Part shown: in pieces, positions 6,973 through 15,800 of the stretch
Layout of the letters: every line of letters begins with the position of its first letter
Numbering within the stretch: position 1 is the first letter of the stretch
Assembly: GCF_002532535.1 (NCBI RefSeq)
Contig: NZ_NQWI01000020.1
Span: 1 to 57,785 of the forward strand
Direction: 5' to 3'
From: Candidatus Viridilinea mediisalina
GTDB taxonomy: Bacteria; Chloroflexota; Chloroflexia; Chloroflexales; Chloroflexaceae
DNA length: 57,785 nt
Notes under the pieces: generated by a model
Seen by the model: only the letters and a program-made list of their open reading frames with translations
Told to the model about the DNA's origin: nothing
Database searches by the model: none
Position numbers and translations under genes: made by a program

Positions 6973-7623
6973 ATGAGTATCACAACGGATACTGAAGCAA
7001 CATTCGCTGCCTTTGTGGATGCTTTGCTCGCTATGGATCGGCTGGCGGTGCGCCAGTTACTGACCCCCTTCCAAGGGGTTGAGCGGCGCATGGAGGCGAT
7101 TGAGCGGCTTGTGGTGCCTGCCCTGGAGCAGATTGGGTGGCGTTGGGAAGAGGGCGAGCTTTCGTTGGCCCAGGTCTATATGAGTGGGCGCATCTGCGAG
7201 GAGTTGGTCGAAGAACTGTTGCCTGCTGCGCCAACTGAGCGGCCCGACCAGCCTACGTTGGGTTTGGCCATCCTTGAGGATCACCATATGCTGGGGAAGC
7301 GCATGGTCGCTGCGGTGCTGCGGGCGGGCGGTTACCGCTTCCATGATTATGGTCAGGTTGATGTGGAGCGCTTGGTGGCTCTTGTGCTGCAAGATCGGAT
7401 CGATGTGCTGCTCGTTTCGGTCTTGATGCTGCCTTCGGCCCTGCGCGTGGCAGAATTGATGCACCAACTGGCCCAACTCAACCAACGGCCACGGGTTGTG
7501 GTCGGTGGTGCCCCCTTCCGCCTTGATGCCCAACTCTGGCAAGAGGTTGGCGCTGATGCGATGGGCCGCTCTGCGGCTGATGTGTTGCACCTGCTCCATG
7601 GAGCTGCAAGGAGGTCAGCATGA
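6973..7623 (+). CDS. Corrinoid (B12-binding) methyltransfer protein
   Basis: A 216-residue protein of the MtbC/MtaC-like corrinoid family. The helical cap domain covers about 1-88 and the Rossmann B12-binding domain about 95-212. The binding signature is complete: D103-H-H105-M-L-G108 (DxHxxG, with H105 as the lower cobalt ligand), S149-V-L151, and G178-G179. It would carry a methyl group on cobalt between a donor methyltransferase and an acceptor enzyme. It overlaps the UroD-family gene by four bases (ATGA), so the two are translationally coupled. No cobalamin riboswitch was recognised upstream. Alternatively it is a light or B12 sensor, but no regulator domain is attached. Confidence 0.93.
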   Translation: MSITTDTEATFAAFVDALLAMDRLAVRQLLTPFQGVERRMEAIERLVVPALEQIGWRWEEGELSLAQVYMSGRICEELVEELLPAAPTERPDQPTLGLAILEDHHMLGKRMVAAVLRAGGYRFHDYGQVDVERLVALVLQDRIDVLLVSVLMLPSALRVAELMHQLAQLNQRPRVVVGGAPFRLDAQLWQEVGADAMGRSAADVLHLLHGAARRSA

Positions 7624-8678
7624 GCCGGACATCTATGACTTCGCTGCAACGCATTCAGACGACGCTGGGCCATCAGGAGCCCGACCGCGTGCCGCTGTTG
7701 TTGCTCTTTACGATCTATGGGGCGCGTGAGTTGCAGGTGCCGATCCAGGAGTATTGTTCGCGCGCTGACTACATTGTTGAAGGGCAGTATCGTCTGGTCG
7801 AGAAGTTTCGCAGCGATTGCCTCTTTAACTTCTGCTATGCGGCAACGGAAATTGAGGCGTGGGGCGGTTCGACCATCTTTCGTGAGGATGGCCCGCCCAA
7901 TGCTGGCCCGCCGATTATTACCGATGTGGCGCAGATCCGTAGCCTCCAGCCCCCGCGCATTGCTGAAGCGACTGGGCTGCAACGGGTGCTTGAGGTTACC
8001 CGTGGGCTGGCTGAACGCAATCGGGGTGAACGGTTGCTGATTGGTGTGGTGATTGCCCCTTTCTCGCTGCCGGTGCTGCAACTTGGTTTTGAACGCTACC
8101 TCAATCTGATGTTTGAACAGCCGGAACTGCTTGAGCAGTTACTGCGTGTCAATGAACATTTCTGTATCGAGTGGGCGAATGCCCAGATTGAGGCGGGGGC
8201 TGGCGCGATCTGCTTCTTTAATCCGCTCGCCTCGACCACCATGGTTGCGCCTGACTACTATCAGCGCGTAGGCCATCCCAGTACGCTGCGCTGCCTCGCC
8301 CAGATCAAGGGTGCTACCGCGATCCACCTCGCGGCGGGGCGTTGTATGCCCATCATAGATCTGTTGGCTTCCACGAGTGCGTCGGTGTTGGGCGTCAGTG
8401 CTGAAGAGGACCTCGCGGTGTTGAAACGGCTTGCAGCAGGGCGCATTGCCCTCGTCGGTAACCTCAATGGCATCGAGATGCGCCGCTGGACGCCCGCTGA
8501 GGTTGAAGCGCAGGTCAAACGTGCCATTGCCGCCGCTGCCCCCGGTGGTGGCTTTGTGCTCTCGGATAATCACGGCGAAATCCCCTTCCAGGTGCCCGAA
8601 GAGGTGCTGCATAACCTCGCCGACGCGGTAGAGCGCTGGGGAACCTACCCGCTTGAATGGCTACGCGATGAGCCCTAA
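7620..8678 (+). CDS. UroD-family corrinoid methyltransferase-like protein
   Basis: A 352-residue TIM-barrel protein of the uroporphyrinogen decarboxylase superfamily, in the branch of MtaA/MtbA/CmuA methylcobamide methyltransferases rather than HemE, judged by its corrinoid partner. In MtaA-type enzymes zinc is held by HxC and a later Cys. Here the corresponding places read H236-L-A238 and, in LSDNHGEIP, H318; the two cysteines are replaced by Ala and His. C242 is nearby. So the metal site is altered or absent, and the methyl acceptor may not be a thiol such as coenzyme M. It overlaps the upstream gene by 4 bases and the downstream gene by 11. Confidence 0.88.
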   Translation: MSRTSMTSLQRIQTTLGHQEPDRVPLLLLFTIYGARELQVPIQEYCSRADYIVEGQYRLVEKFRSDCLFNFCYAATEIEAWGGSTIFREDGPPNAGPPIITDVAQIRSLQPPRIAEATGLQRVLEVTRGLAERNRGERLLIGVVIAPFSLPVLQLGFERYLNLMFEQPELLEQLLRVNEHFCIEWANAQIEAGAGAICFFNPLASTTMVAPDYYQRVGHPSTLRCLAQIKGATAIHLAAGRCMPIIDLLASTSASVLGVSAEEDLAVLKRLAAGRIALVGNLNGIEMRRWTPAEVEAQVKRAIAAAAPGGGFVLSDNHGEIPFQVPEEVLHNLADAVERWGTYPLEWLRDEP

Positions 8679-10842
8679 GCTACGTGTGTATGTCTGTCGC
8701 TACTACCATGCCGAGGTTTCTGCCGCCATTGCAGCCCTTAATGCGCCTGATGTGACGGTAGAGACCTATGGGTTGAGTTGTGATCGTCCGGTGCGCCAAA
8801 GTATTAAGCTGGGTGGTGCTGCATCAATCCCCGAAGCGACCGACCGGCTCTTTATTGGGGTGTGTGCCTTGGTGCCCGATCCCAACCGCCCGCCCCCGCC
8901 CCTGCCTGAGCGCATGATCCGGCTTGATCATTGCCTCACCATGTTGAGCGGGCCGGTGCTCTTTAAGCAGGCGATCCGTGATGGAGCCTACCTTGTAACC
9001 CCGGGCTGGTTGCGCCAATGGCCAGAGCATTTGCAGCGTTGGGGCTTCGATCAGACGCTGGCGCAGGAGTTCTTCCGCGATACGGTGACGGAACTGCTGC
9101 TGCTCGATACCGGCGTAGACCCCGAAGCCCCAGTTGAGTTGGAACGCTTTGCGACCTATGTGCAACGCCCCTACCAAGTGCGCTCGGTGGGGCTCGATTA
9201 CCTACAACTCTTTCTTGAACGGGCCATCCTGGATTGGCGCTTGGGCCATACCAAGATTGAGGCGCAACGCACGGTGCAACAGGCCAATCGCAAGAGTGCC
9301 GACTATGCCATGGCCTTCGATCTGCTGGTCAATTTGGCTGAATTACGCACCGAAGAGGATACGATCAACGCGATTATGAACATGGCCGGCATGCTCTTTG
9401 GCAGTATGCGGTTAGCCTATGGTCAAGTGCGGGCCAACCGGATTGTGCATGTCTATGCGCTACCCGATACCGGCATGGAGCATGATCGGCTGAGTCAAGC
9501 ATTGGAAGTGATCGGTAAGAGCTTCACGCTTGACGATGGACCCGATGGCTTCTTCTTACGTATTCAACACCGCCGCGAAACCTTTGGCCTCTTAGCGGTA
9601 GGGGGCATCAGTTTCCCTGAACATCGCCACCAGTATCTCAATCTGGGCCTTGCGATTGCCAACCTCTGTGGCTTGGCCTTGGCCAACGCGCGCATCTACT
9701 CAATGCTCCAGGCAACCGAACAATCCCTGCGGCGTGAGCGTGATCTGAGTGAACAGTTGCGCGAAGCGATGAGCAATCTTTCGGCAGCTATTGATCATGA
9801 GCACCTCCTTGATCAGGTTCTCGCCCTGCTCAAAGAGCTTATTCCGAACCATGTGGCCCTGCTGCTGCTCTGGGAAGAAGAGAACCTGCGGGTGATTGCT
9901 GAACACCACCAGCTTGAGGGTGAAACATTGGTAGAGGTGGAGCTTGCGTTTACCCAAGAACCTTTTGGGCTGGTGCTGCAACGCCAAGCGCCGGTGATCT
10001 TGGGGAGTATGGCCCTCGCCCAACTCCCGCCCCATCCCCTGATCAGCGGCTTGGGCCTACAGAGTTGGTTGGGTGTGCCCCTGCTGCACCACCATCAGGT
10101 GATTGGGCTCTTAACGGTTGGCAGTCATGCCCCCGATTACTACAACACCGAGCATGCCCGTGCTGCCCAGATGCTTGCCAACGAGATGGCCAATGCCCTT
10201 GAACAGGAACGGATTATCAGTGAGGCCAACACGCTGGCAGGCACCGACCCCCTAACCGGGCTCTACAACCGGCGTCGTTTTAACGAGATTGCTGAACAGT
10301 ACTTTCGCCAAGCCAAACGCAATAACGGTTGGCTCTCGCTTATTTTCCTCGATCTTGACCACTTCAAACAGGTCAACGACGACTTTAGCCACCTTGTGGG
10401 CGATCAGGTGTTGGTTGCAGTGTCCAACATGCTCAAGCAGTTGCGCGATACCGAAATCGCAGCCCGCTACGGTGGCGAGGAGTTTGTGATCATCAGTTCA
10501 ACCAGTGATATGCCCGCCATGCGCCAACTCGCCGAGCGCTTACGCCGCGAGATTGCCAATACGCCAATCATGACCATGGGCGGTTCGGTGCAACTCACTG
10601 CCAGCTTCGGTGTTGCCAGCATCACCCCCGAACTCCAGAGCCTTGGAGATCTGATCTGGTGCGCCGACCAAGCGTTGTATGCGGCCAAGAACACTGGGCG
10701 TAATCGGATCTGTGTCTGGGGTGAAATCCGAGGCGATAGCCAAGATAGCGTGCCAGTAGGCAGGTTGGGCGGAGATGCAGGGGGGGCAGGGGAAGCTGCC
10801 AACCCGAAGCCAAGTGATAGCCAAAGAGCAGAGGAGAAGTAG
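8668..10842 (+). CDS. DUF1638-GAF-GAF-GGDEF diguanylate cyclase
   Basis: A 724-residue cytoplasmic protein. Residues 1 to about 200 match DUF1638, a family found beside corrinoid methyltransferases. Two GAF-like sensor domains follow (about 215-345 and 370-525) with a coiled region between, then a GGDEF domain (about 530-690). The active site is GGEEF (602-606), so c-di-GMP synthesis is likely; the inhibitory site five residues earlier reads R593-D-T-E596 instead of RxxD, so feedback inhibition may be weak. The tail is Gly/Pro-rich. I chose ATG 8668 (overlap of 11 bases), but an in-frame start at 8653 is possible. The fusion ties c-di-GMP to the corrinoid operon. Confidence 0.87.
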   Translation: MSPKLRVYVCRYYHAEVSAAIAALNAPDVTVETYGLSCDRPVRQSIKLGGAASIPEATDRLFIGVCALVPDPNRPPPPLPERMIRLDHCLTMLSGPVLFKQAIRDGAYLVTPGWLRQWPEHLQRWGFDQTLAQEFFRDTVTELLLLDTGVDPEAPVELERFATYVQRPYQVRSVGLDYLQLFLERAILDWRLGHTKIEAQRTVQQANRKSADYAMAFDLLVNLAELRTEEDTINAIMNMAGMLFGSMRLAYGQVRANRIVHVYALPDTGMEHDRLSQALEVIGKSFTLDDGPDGFFLRIQHRRETFGLLAVGGISFPEHRHQYLNLGLAIANLCGLALANARIYSMLQATEQSLRRERDLSEQLREAMSNLSAAIDHEHLLDQVLALLKELIPNHVALLLLWEEENLRVIAEHHQLEGETLVEVELAFTQEPFGLVLQRQAPVILGSMALAQLPPHPLISGLGLQSWLGVPLLHHHQVIGLLTVGSHAPDYYNTEHARAAQMLANEMANALEQERIISEANTLAGTDPLTGLYNRRRFNEIAEQYFRQAKRNNGWLSLIFLDLDHFKQVNDDFSHLVGDQVLVAVSNMLKQLRDTEIAARYGGEEFVIISSTSDMPAMRQLAERLRREIANTPIMTMGGSVQLTASFGVASITPELQSLGDLIWCADQALYAAKNTGRNRICVWGEIRGDSQDSVPVGRLGGDAGGAGEAANPKPSDSQRAEEK

Positions 10843-10844
10843 CT

Positions 10845-11234
10845 ATGGCCATGACGGAAACGATTGATCGTGTAGTGGCGCGCATGCTCTGGGTGACGCC
10901 GGTGCCGCCGCCGAACGATGATGATCTGCCTGGCGATCAGCCAGCCCAGCGGGCTTTTGGTCTGTCATTGATCATTTCAGGGGTGCGTTGCACCATTCAG
11001 TATGTCTTTCTGCCGATCATTCTGCCGTTGATTGGCTTCACTGGCTGGTTTTCGTTACCCTTAGTGATCTTCTTGGATGTTTTGGCACTCTGGTTGCTGA
11101 TCAGTAGCCTACGCTACTTCTGGCGCACGGCCCATCCCCGGCGCTTCGATATGCTGCCCCTAGCAACGGTAGTACTGCTGCTCATTTTTGGTTCGCTAGG
11201 CTTTGATCTGTGGCAACTCTTTGCAACATTGTAG
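10845..11234 (+). CDS. Small membrane protein, unknown function
   Basis: A 129-residue protein with three predicted membrane helices (roughly residues 40-65, 68-92 and 100-125) and a short acidic proline-containing N-terminal segment (VTPVPPPNDDDLPG). It starts two bases after the stop of the GGDEF fusion gene, so it belongs to the corrinoid operon, of which it is the last gene. I do not recognise a family. Its short loops and lack of polar signature residues give no hint of activity; it may be an anchor or partner for the operon's products. Confidence 0.72.
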   Translation: MAMTETIDRVVARMLWVTPVPPPNDDDLPGDQPAQRAFGLSLIISGVRCTIQYVFLPIILPLIGFTGWFSLPLVIFLDVLALWLLISSLRYFWRTAHPRRFDMLPLATVVLLLIFGSLGFDLWQLFATL

Positions 11235-11239
11235 GTAGC

Positions 11240-11268
11240 TTGGGGCGCAGCCCCATCTGTGGTATAAT
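11240..11268 (+). promoter_or_regulatory. Promoter of SRP RNA gene
   Basis: TTGGGG at 11240-11245 is spaced 17 bp from a perfect TATAAT at 11263-11268, seven bases before the SRP RNA. The spacer carries the hairpin TGGGGC-GCA-GCCCCA-like. The upstream operon ends at 11234, so this is an independent promoter. Confidence 0.8.
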
Positions 11269-11274
11269 AGCTAC

Positions 11275-11364
11275 GGCACTGAAGAACGGCAGATACGTGC
11301 TAAACCCCGCCAGGGCCGAAAGGCAGCAACGGTAGGTGCGTTCCTCTGGGTGTTCGGATGTGCC
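11275..11364 (+). ncRNA. Small bacterial SRP RNA (4.5S type)
   Basis: A 90-nt hairpin RNA that binds Ffh and FtsY for co-translational membrane targeting. The ends GGCAC and GTGCC pair. The conserved domain IV is present: GCCAGG, GGAA-type tetraloop variant GCCGAAAGGC, and AGCAACGGTAGG. The length is typical of the small form without an Alu domain. It has its own promoter and is followed by a seven-base T-run at 11368-11374 that overlaps the stop codon of the convergent cytidine deaminase gene. Confidence 0.93.
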
Positions 11365-11374
11365 ATATTTTTTT
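11365..11374 (+). terminator. U-tract ending SRP RNA
   Basis: ATATTTTTTT directly follows the closing stem of the SRP RNA and would act as its terminator. The convergent gene's stop codon (11373-11375) lies in it. Confidence 0.65.
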
Positions 11375-11780
11375 ATTGATCGTTGAGTTGCGCCGGGCCA
11401 AAGCCGTAGGGCAGTAACTCATTAGGACTGGTGTAGCGGATCGCTCCCGTAAGGTTGAGCAGGATGATCCGTGCGTGTGGGGCCAACTCCAAGATCACCT
11501 GGCGACAAGCGCCACACGGGCTGGCCACATCGCTGGTGGGCGTCACCACTGCTAGAGCCTGGAGCTCACATTCCCCCGCGGCATAGGCGCTATAAATGGC
11601 GACGCGCTCGGCACACATCGCCAGGGGGTAGGACGCATTCTCGATATTGCCGCCGCTAAAGATGCGCCCGCTGCTACTCAGCACGGCTGCACCCACCTGG
11701 AAGCGTGAGTAGGGCGCGTAGGCGAGGTTGCGCGCTGCAATGGCCGCCCCGATTAGGGTGTTCACATCTAGTTGTGCCAT
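11373..11780 (-). CDS. cdd: Cytidine deaminase
   Basis: A 135-residue homotetrameric zinc enzyme converting cytidine and deoxycytidine to uridine forms in pyrimidine salvage. The zinc site is C56-A-E58 with E58 as proton shuttle, and P88-C89-G-A-C92. N45 and E47 in GGNIENASYP bind the ribose. Length is that of the small tetrameric form. The start ATG at 11780 has no clear ribosome site; instead a pyrimidine-rich repeated tract (CTATTTCC, GTATCCTT) reads directly into it, as also seen near two other starts in this window. It converges on the SRP RNA. Confidence 0.95.
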   Translation of the reverse strand: MAQLDVNTLIGAAIAARNLAYAPYSRFQVGAAVLSSSGRIFSGGNIENASYPLAMCAERVAIYSAYAAGECELQALAVVTPTSDVASPCGACRQVILELAPHARIILLNLTGAIRYTSPNELLPYGFGPAQLNDQ

Positions 11781-11838
11781 AAGGATAAGGATACAGAAAA
11801 TAGGAAATAGGAAATAGGAAATAGGGCTGAGGCTTTAG
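11781..11838 (-). repeat. Pyrimidine-rich TATTTCC tract, copy 1
   Basis: Read on the minus strand this is GCCTCAGCCCTATTTCC, repeated CTATTTC units, then TTTTCTGTATCCTT, running into the cdd start. It matches 16965-17019 on the plus strand and partly 19165-19212 and 51009-51057. Confidence 0.7.
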
Positions 11839-11879
11839 ACTGCAATCTACTGAACATGCCGCAGCACCAAGCATGCGAA

Positions 11880-11950
11880 AGCCCATTGGAACGTCATGTT
11901 CGGCAATCTACAATCTACAATCTACAATCTACAATCTACAATCTACAATC
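11880..11950 (+). repeat. ACAATCT heptamer array with conserved lead
   Basis: The lead AGCCCATTGG, ACGTCATGTTCGG is followed by about 6.7 tandem copies of CAATCTA (11904-11950). Similar arrays are at 22833-22870, 40024-40062, 47371-47446 and, inverted, 50919-50965. Confidence 0.85.
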
Positions 11951-11953
11951 GTA

Positions 11954-12655
11954 TTACCGGCTATCCTCAGGCGCATCAGGATCAAGCCCTAGCTCACGCA
12001 GACGAGCTGCGAGGCGTTCGGCCCGTTGGTATTGCAGTTCCGCCCGTTGGCGCTCCTGCTCGGCCCGTTGCTGTTCTGCTTCCATCTTGCGCTGTAGTTC
12101 AACGAAGCTGAGGAAGGGACGCCCATCGGGGAGGTACATGCGGATGCGGTCGGGTTCGTGGGCAAAGCGGATGCCCAAGCGCAGACTCGTCCAGCCATCG
12201 AGGTCGGCAATAACCTTGAGCCGGTCGTCTATGCGCTGCCAGCCGCTTAGATCGTCGTTGTCTGGATCGTAGAGATAGTATTCCTCAACCCCATAGATGT
12301 CGTAAAATTCCAGCTTGGCAGCCATTTCGCTGAGGCTGTTGCCGGGCGATAGTACCTCGAAGACCACCTGCGGCGCGATGCCCGCCTCCACCCACTGCCG
12401 ATAGGAGCCTCGATCACCTTTGGGACGCCCAAAGACCACCATGGCATCGGGGGGGCGGCGGATGTCGGGCCGCCCCTCGACCGGGTACCAGAGCAGATCC
12501 CCAGCGACAAAGACATCGCTGCGCTCACGGAAGAGCCCATCCAGATTGCCCTGAATTGTCATAATCTCGCGGAACTGTTTGGTATTGTCAGCCATGGGCA
12601 TACCATCGCTATCTGGGTAGACAATGGTTGCTGATGTTGTTGTCGCGCTACACAT
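11954..12655 (-). CDS. Uma2-family (DUF820) protein with coiled tail
   Basis: A 233-residue protein of the Uma2/DUF820 family, a restriction-endonuclease-like fold common in Cyanobacteria and Chloroflexota; the cellular role is not established. The PD-(D/E)XK-like core is seen in GDLLWYPVEGRPDIRRPPD, then VVFEVLSPGNS and the EYYLYDP segment. Residues about 185-233 form a charged coiled coil of repeated QRAE/QRAEL units, typical of the family. I placed the start at ATG 12655 because GGGGAAGAA precedes it; the longer open frame upstream crosses two hairpins and is not protein-like. It lies between the cdd region and the large M50 fusion. Confidence 0.87.
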   Translation of the reverse strand: MCSATTTSATIVYPDSDGMPMADNTKQFREIMTIQGNLDGLFRERSDVFVAGDLLWYPVEGRPDIRRPPDAMVVFGRPKGDRGSYRQWVEAGIAPQVVFEVLSPGNSLSEMAAKLEFYDIYGVEEYYLYDPDNDDLSGWQRIDDRLKVIADLDGWTSLRLGIRFAHEPDRIRMYLPDGRPFLSFVELQRKMEAEQQRAEQERQRAELQYQRAERLAARLRELGLDPDAPEDSR

Positions 12656-12673
12656 CGTTCTTCCCCATGTTTG

Positions 12674-12753
12674 GGTTCGTGGTGGCGGCTGCGCCGCCAC
12701 CACGAACCATATAAAATGTAGGTAGGGTGCGCGAGGGAACCTGGTTCCCTCGC
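12674..12753. repeat. Two hairpins upstream of Uma2 gene
   Basis: A perfect 15-bp pair at 12674-12688 and 12694-12708 around CTGCG is followed by the near-perfect palindrome GCGAGGGAACC-T-GGTTCCCTCGC (12731-12753). Relatives of the second are at 41171-41243 and 49027-49053. Confidence 0.85.
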
Positions 12754-12818
12754 ATCCTCCCCCCGTCCAAACCATATCTGTTTACCCTGTGCGCTTAAGT
12801 GTAGCACAAATATGTTGC

Positions 12819-15800
12819 TTACGCAATCTCATTCATCAGTGATTTGAGTTCCCACACGCGCCCGGTGCCGATGCGTTCAAGGTTGCGGGTGCCGAGATCG
12901 CCGCTGGAGAGCAGGGTGGCAACTGCGTGGTGGGGCAGGGCGATCAGTTCGGTCGTTTTGAGGGTGACGACGCTGGCTACTGGTGGGGTGCCGCGCAGCA
13001 ACTCGATCTCGCCGAAGAGTTCGGGGGGGCCGATGCGGGCGATCATGCGGGTTTGGGCTGGGCTGTTTGCGCTGGCTGGCTCTTTGCAGACCACGGCGGC
13101 TTCGCCACGAACGATAACATAGAGTTTGCCACTAGGCTGCCCTTGCTGTACCACGGGCGTACGTGCTTCAAGTTGGATCCGTTGGGCTTGTATGGCTAAC
13201 GAGCGCAACCGGGCGCGGGGGAATTCGTGGAAGAAGGGGGCTCGTTCGAGGTCACGCACCAGTGCGGCCAGTTGCTGCTCGTCTCCCGCCGCTGCACTGG
13301 TGTTGGCCAAGAGCTGCGTTGCTTCGCTGGCATTGAGGTAGAGTAGTGTGCTGTTGATGCTCGTCTGGTAGACCAGAGTTGTCCCATTGTTCGCATAGGC
13401 CGCGCCGGCTTGGTCGAGACATGTACCGCGCTGTGCTTCGCCGAGAATCTGGTCGTCCTGCTTGATCAGCACTTCGCCCGCCTCTACCACCCAGAGGCCA
13501 TGCTCCACCGGGATGCTTGTGCCCGCTTGGAGGCGCTGTACTTCAAACGCCGAAGCGAGCGCCGCAAGGGTATCATCGTCGCAGAGGGCAAAGCGGTCTA
13601 TCGAGCGCAACAGGCGCAGACGGGCCGCACGGGCATCGCCAAAAGCCTGCGAGAGTTCGCGGGCCCAGGGGGTATGGGGAAAGCAGCGTCGGTCGGCGGC
13701 TTCCCGTTCGGGCCAGGGCAGGGCATCGTAGGCCGCTTGGATGGCCCGGTGGGCGAAGGTAGCCCCAGCGAGCCGTTCGATCTCGGCGACAGTGTAGCGC
13801 AACACTTCGGCAAAACGTAACCCCTGCACATCGAAGGGCCGTGCGGCCAACTCGGCCCCAATCCGCGCCCGATCACGGTCGAGTGTCAACTCCCAATTGG
13901 CCGTCGCGCCCAAGACATCCATGCGATCATCGAGTGCCTGGGCGCGACGAGCACCACTGTAACTCCGCAGCATACGATAGAGTCCTGCGTAGGTGTGTTG
14001 GAAGGCACGCTGCAAACGTTCGCCCTCACTAGCGGCATGCTGCACCGGCCAATGGAGACGCAGTGGCGTTGGTTGGCGTAGCGCAATCACATGCGAAACC
14101 CAGGCTGCGGCCCAGAGGCCCGAAGCCCAGACCACGGCAGCAAGGGTGGCAGGGGTGGAATCTGCACCGGCCCGAATCTCGAGTAGATAGGCACCAGCCT
14201 GCACAATCATGCCCATCCAGAGCAGCAGCCAACTCCAGCGTTGGCGCGAGTCGTGTAGGCTTACAACAAGGGGTAACAGGAGCGCTAGGGCGACCATACT
14301 GGCATAGACGGGCATGGCGAGCAGGACAATGCCGATAAAAGGCCATGTGGGATGGGCCTGTTGGATCACCCAAATGCCCCACCCGCCCGCGAGGAAGGCC
14401 AAGCCCAACAGCAGGGCACTGACCAACAATTCAGCCAAGGTAGCTTGGTGCAGATCATAGTCGAGCAGGGCGATAAAACCGGCTACAAGCAGCAGCGTAA
14501 AGCCAAAGCTCTGCACCGAAACCCAAAAGAGAAACTCACTTGGCATAATCAGGAAGCCCAACTGGGCCACCAGTTCAATCATGGTGACGATCAGGAAGGC
14601 ATCAAGCGCACGAGCCACCGCTGCACCCCGATAGTCGGCATGCAGGGCCAATTGGGCGGCGAGGGCTACCATCCAGAGCAGCGGGCCGATCATTTTGGTT
14701 TCAGGTGTGACCCCAAAGCGAAGCGGGACGAGTGCAAGGGTAGCGGCCAGCAACACCATGGTACATGCCACAACCAAGGGGCTACGGCCATAGCCACGAC
14801 GTTGCAGCCAGCCAGCGGCCACCACCAGCAAGCCCCAAGCGGCTACCAGCAGACCAATGAACATTGGCAGCACAGCGAGCAGCATGATCAACGCGGCCAA
14901 GATGCGGCCCCCTAGCCCGCCATTGAGCCAGAGATCGCTCAAGAGCCGCGCCAACTGCTCATTCCAAAAGATCAGTGCCAGCACAATTGCCAGCGTCGTA
15001 TAAATCGCCGAAAGGCTCCCATAGAGGGTAAAGATCCGCTCTTCGCGTCCAAAGCGGGCGCGCGTCTGCAACTTTTGCCAGAGGGGCCCAGCAATAAAGC
15101 CCAAAGCGCGCGAGCGCAGATTGGGCAGCCGCAGCCAATCGCTCAACATATAGTAACCATCAAGTTCAAGCAGCGGATTGAGGTTACAGATGGCCGCGAT
15201 GTAACAGGCGGCAGCAAGGCGATAGGCCGCTTCACCCAGCATGCTTTCGGGCAGCAAGGCCGCCGCAATGGCCGCCAACGAACCCACCAGCAGATCGCAG
15301 AGTGGCCCGGCCAGCGAAACAATGATGCGCGGCCTACGCCCCGCCCGCCAAATGTCACTCGTATCAACATAGGCCGCCGGCATCGCATAGTAGAGCATCA
15401 CGCCACCACTGAGGACGCGACGACCAAAATGTTTCACCGCAACCGCATGGGCTAATTCATGGAGCAGAAAGGAGCAGAGCAGGGCCAACCAGAGGGCCAA
15501 TAGGCTTGGCCCCAAGTTGCCCGTATCAATTAAGCTATAGGGGTGCAACTCGCCCCGTGCCAGCATGGTAAAAAAGCCCACCCCCATGCCCACGAGCAGC
15601 GCCAGCAGCCCCAGGAACGGAATGCTAAAGAGCGCCCAACCGCCCCAGCGATGCAAAGCCCCCGCCACCCGATCAACCCCCGTAAAGCTCAACTTACGGG
15701 TACGGATGGTCTGGAGGATGCGCCGACTCCAACCATGCAACCCTTGGTCGGCCTGGTGCGCTTCCAAAGCGCGATAGAGCCCAACTGGTTGCTCGCTCAA

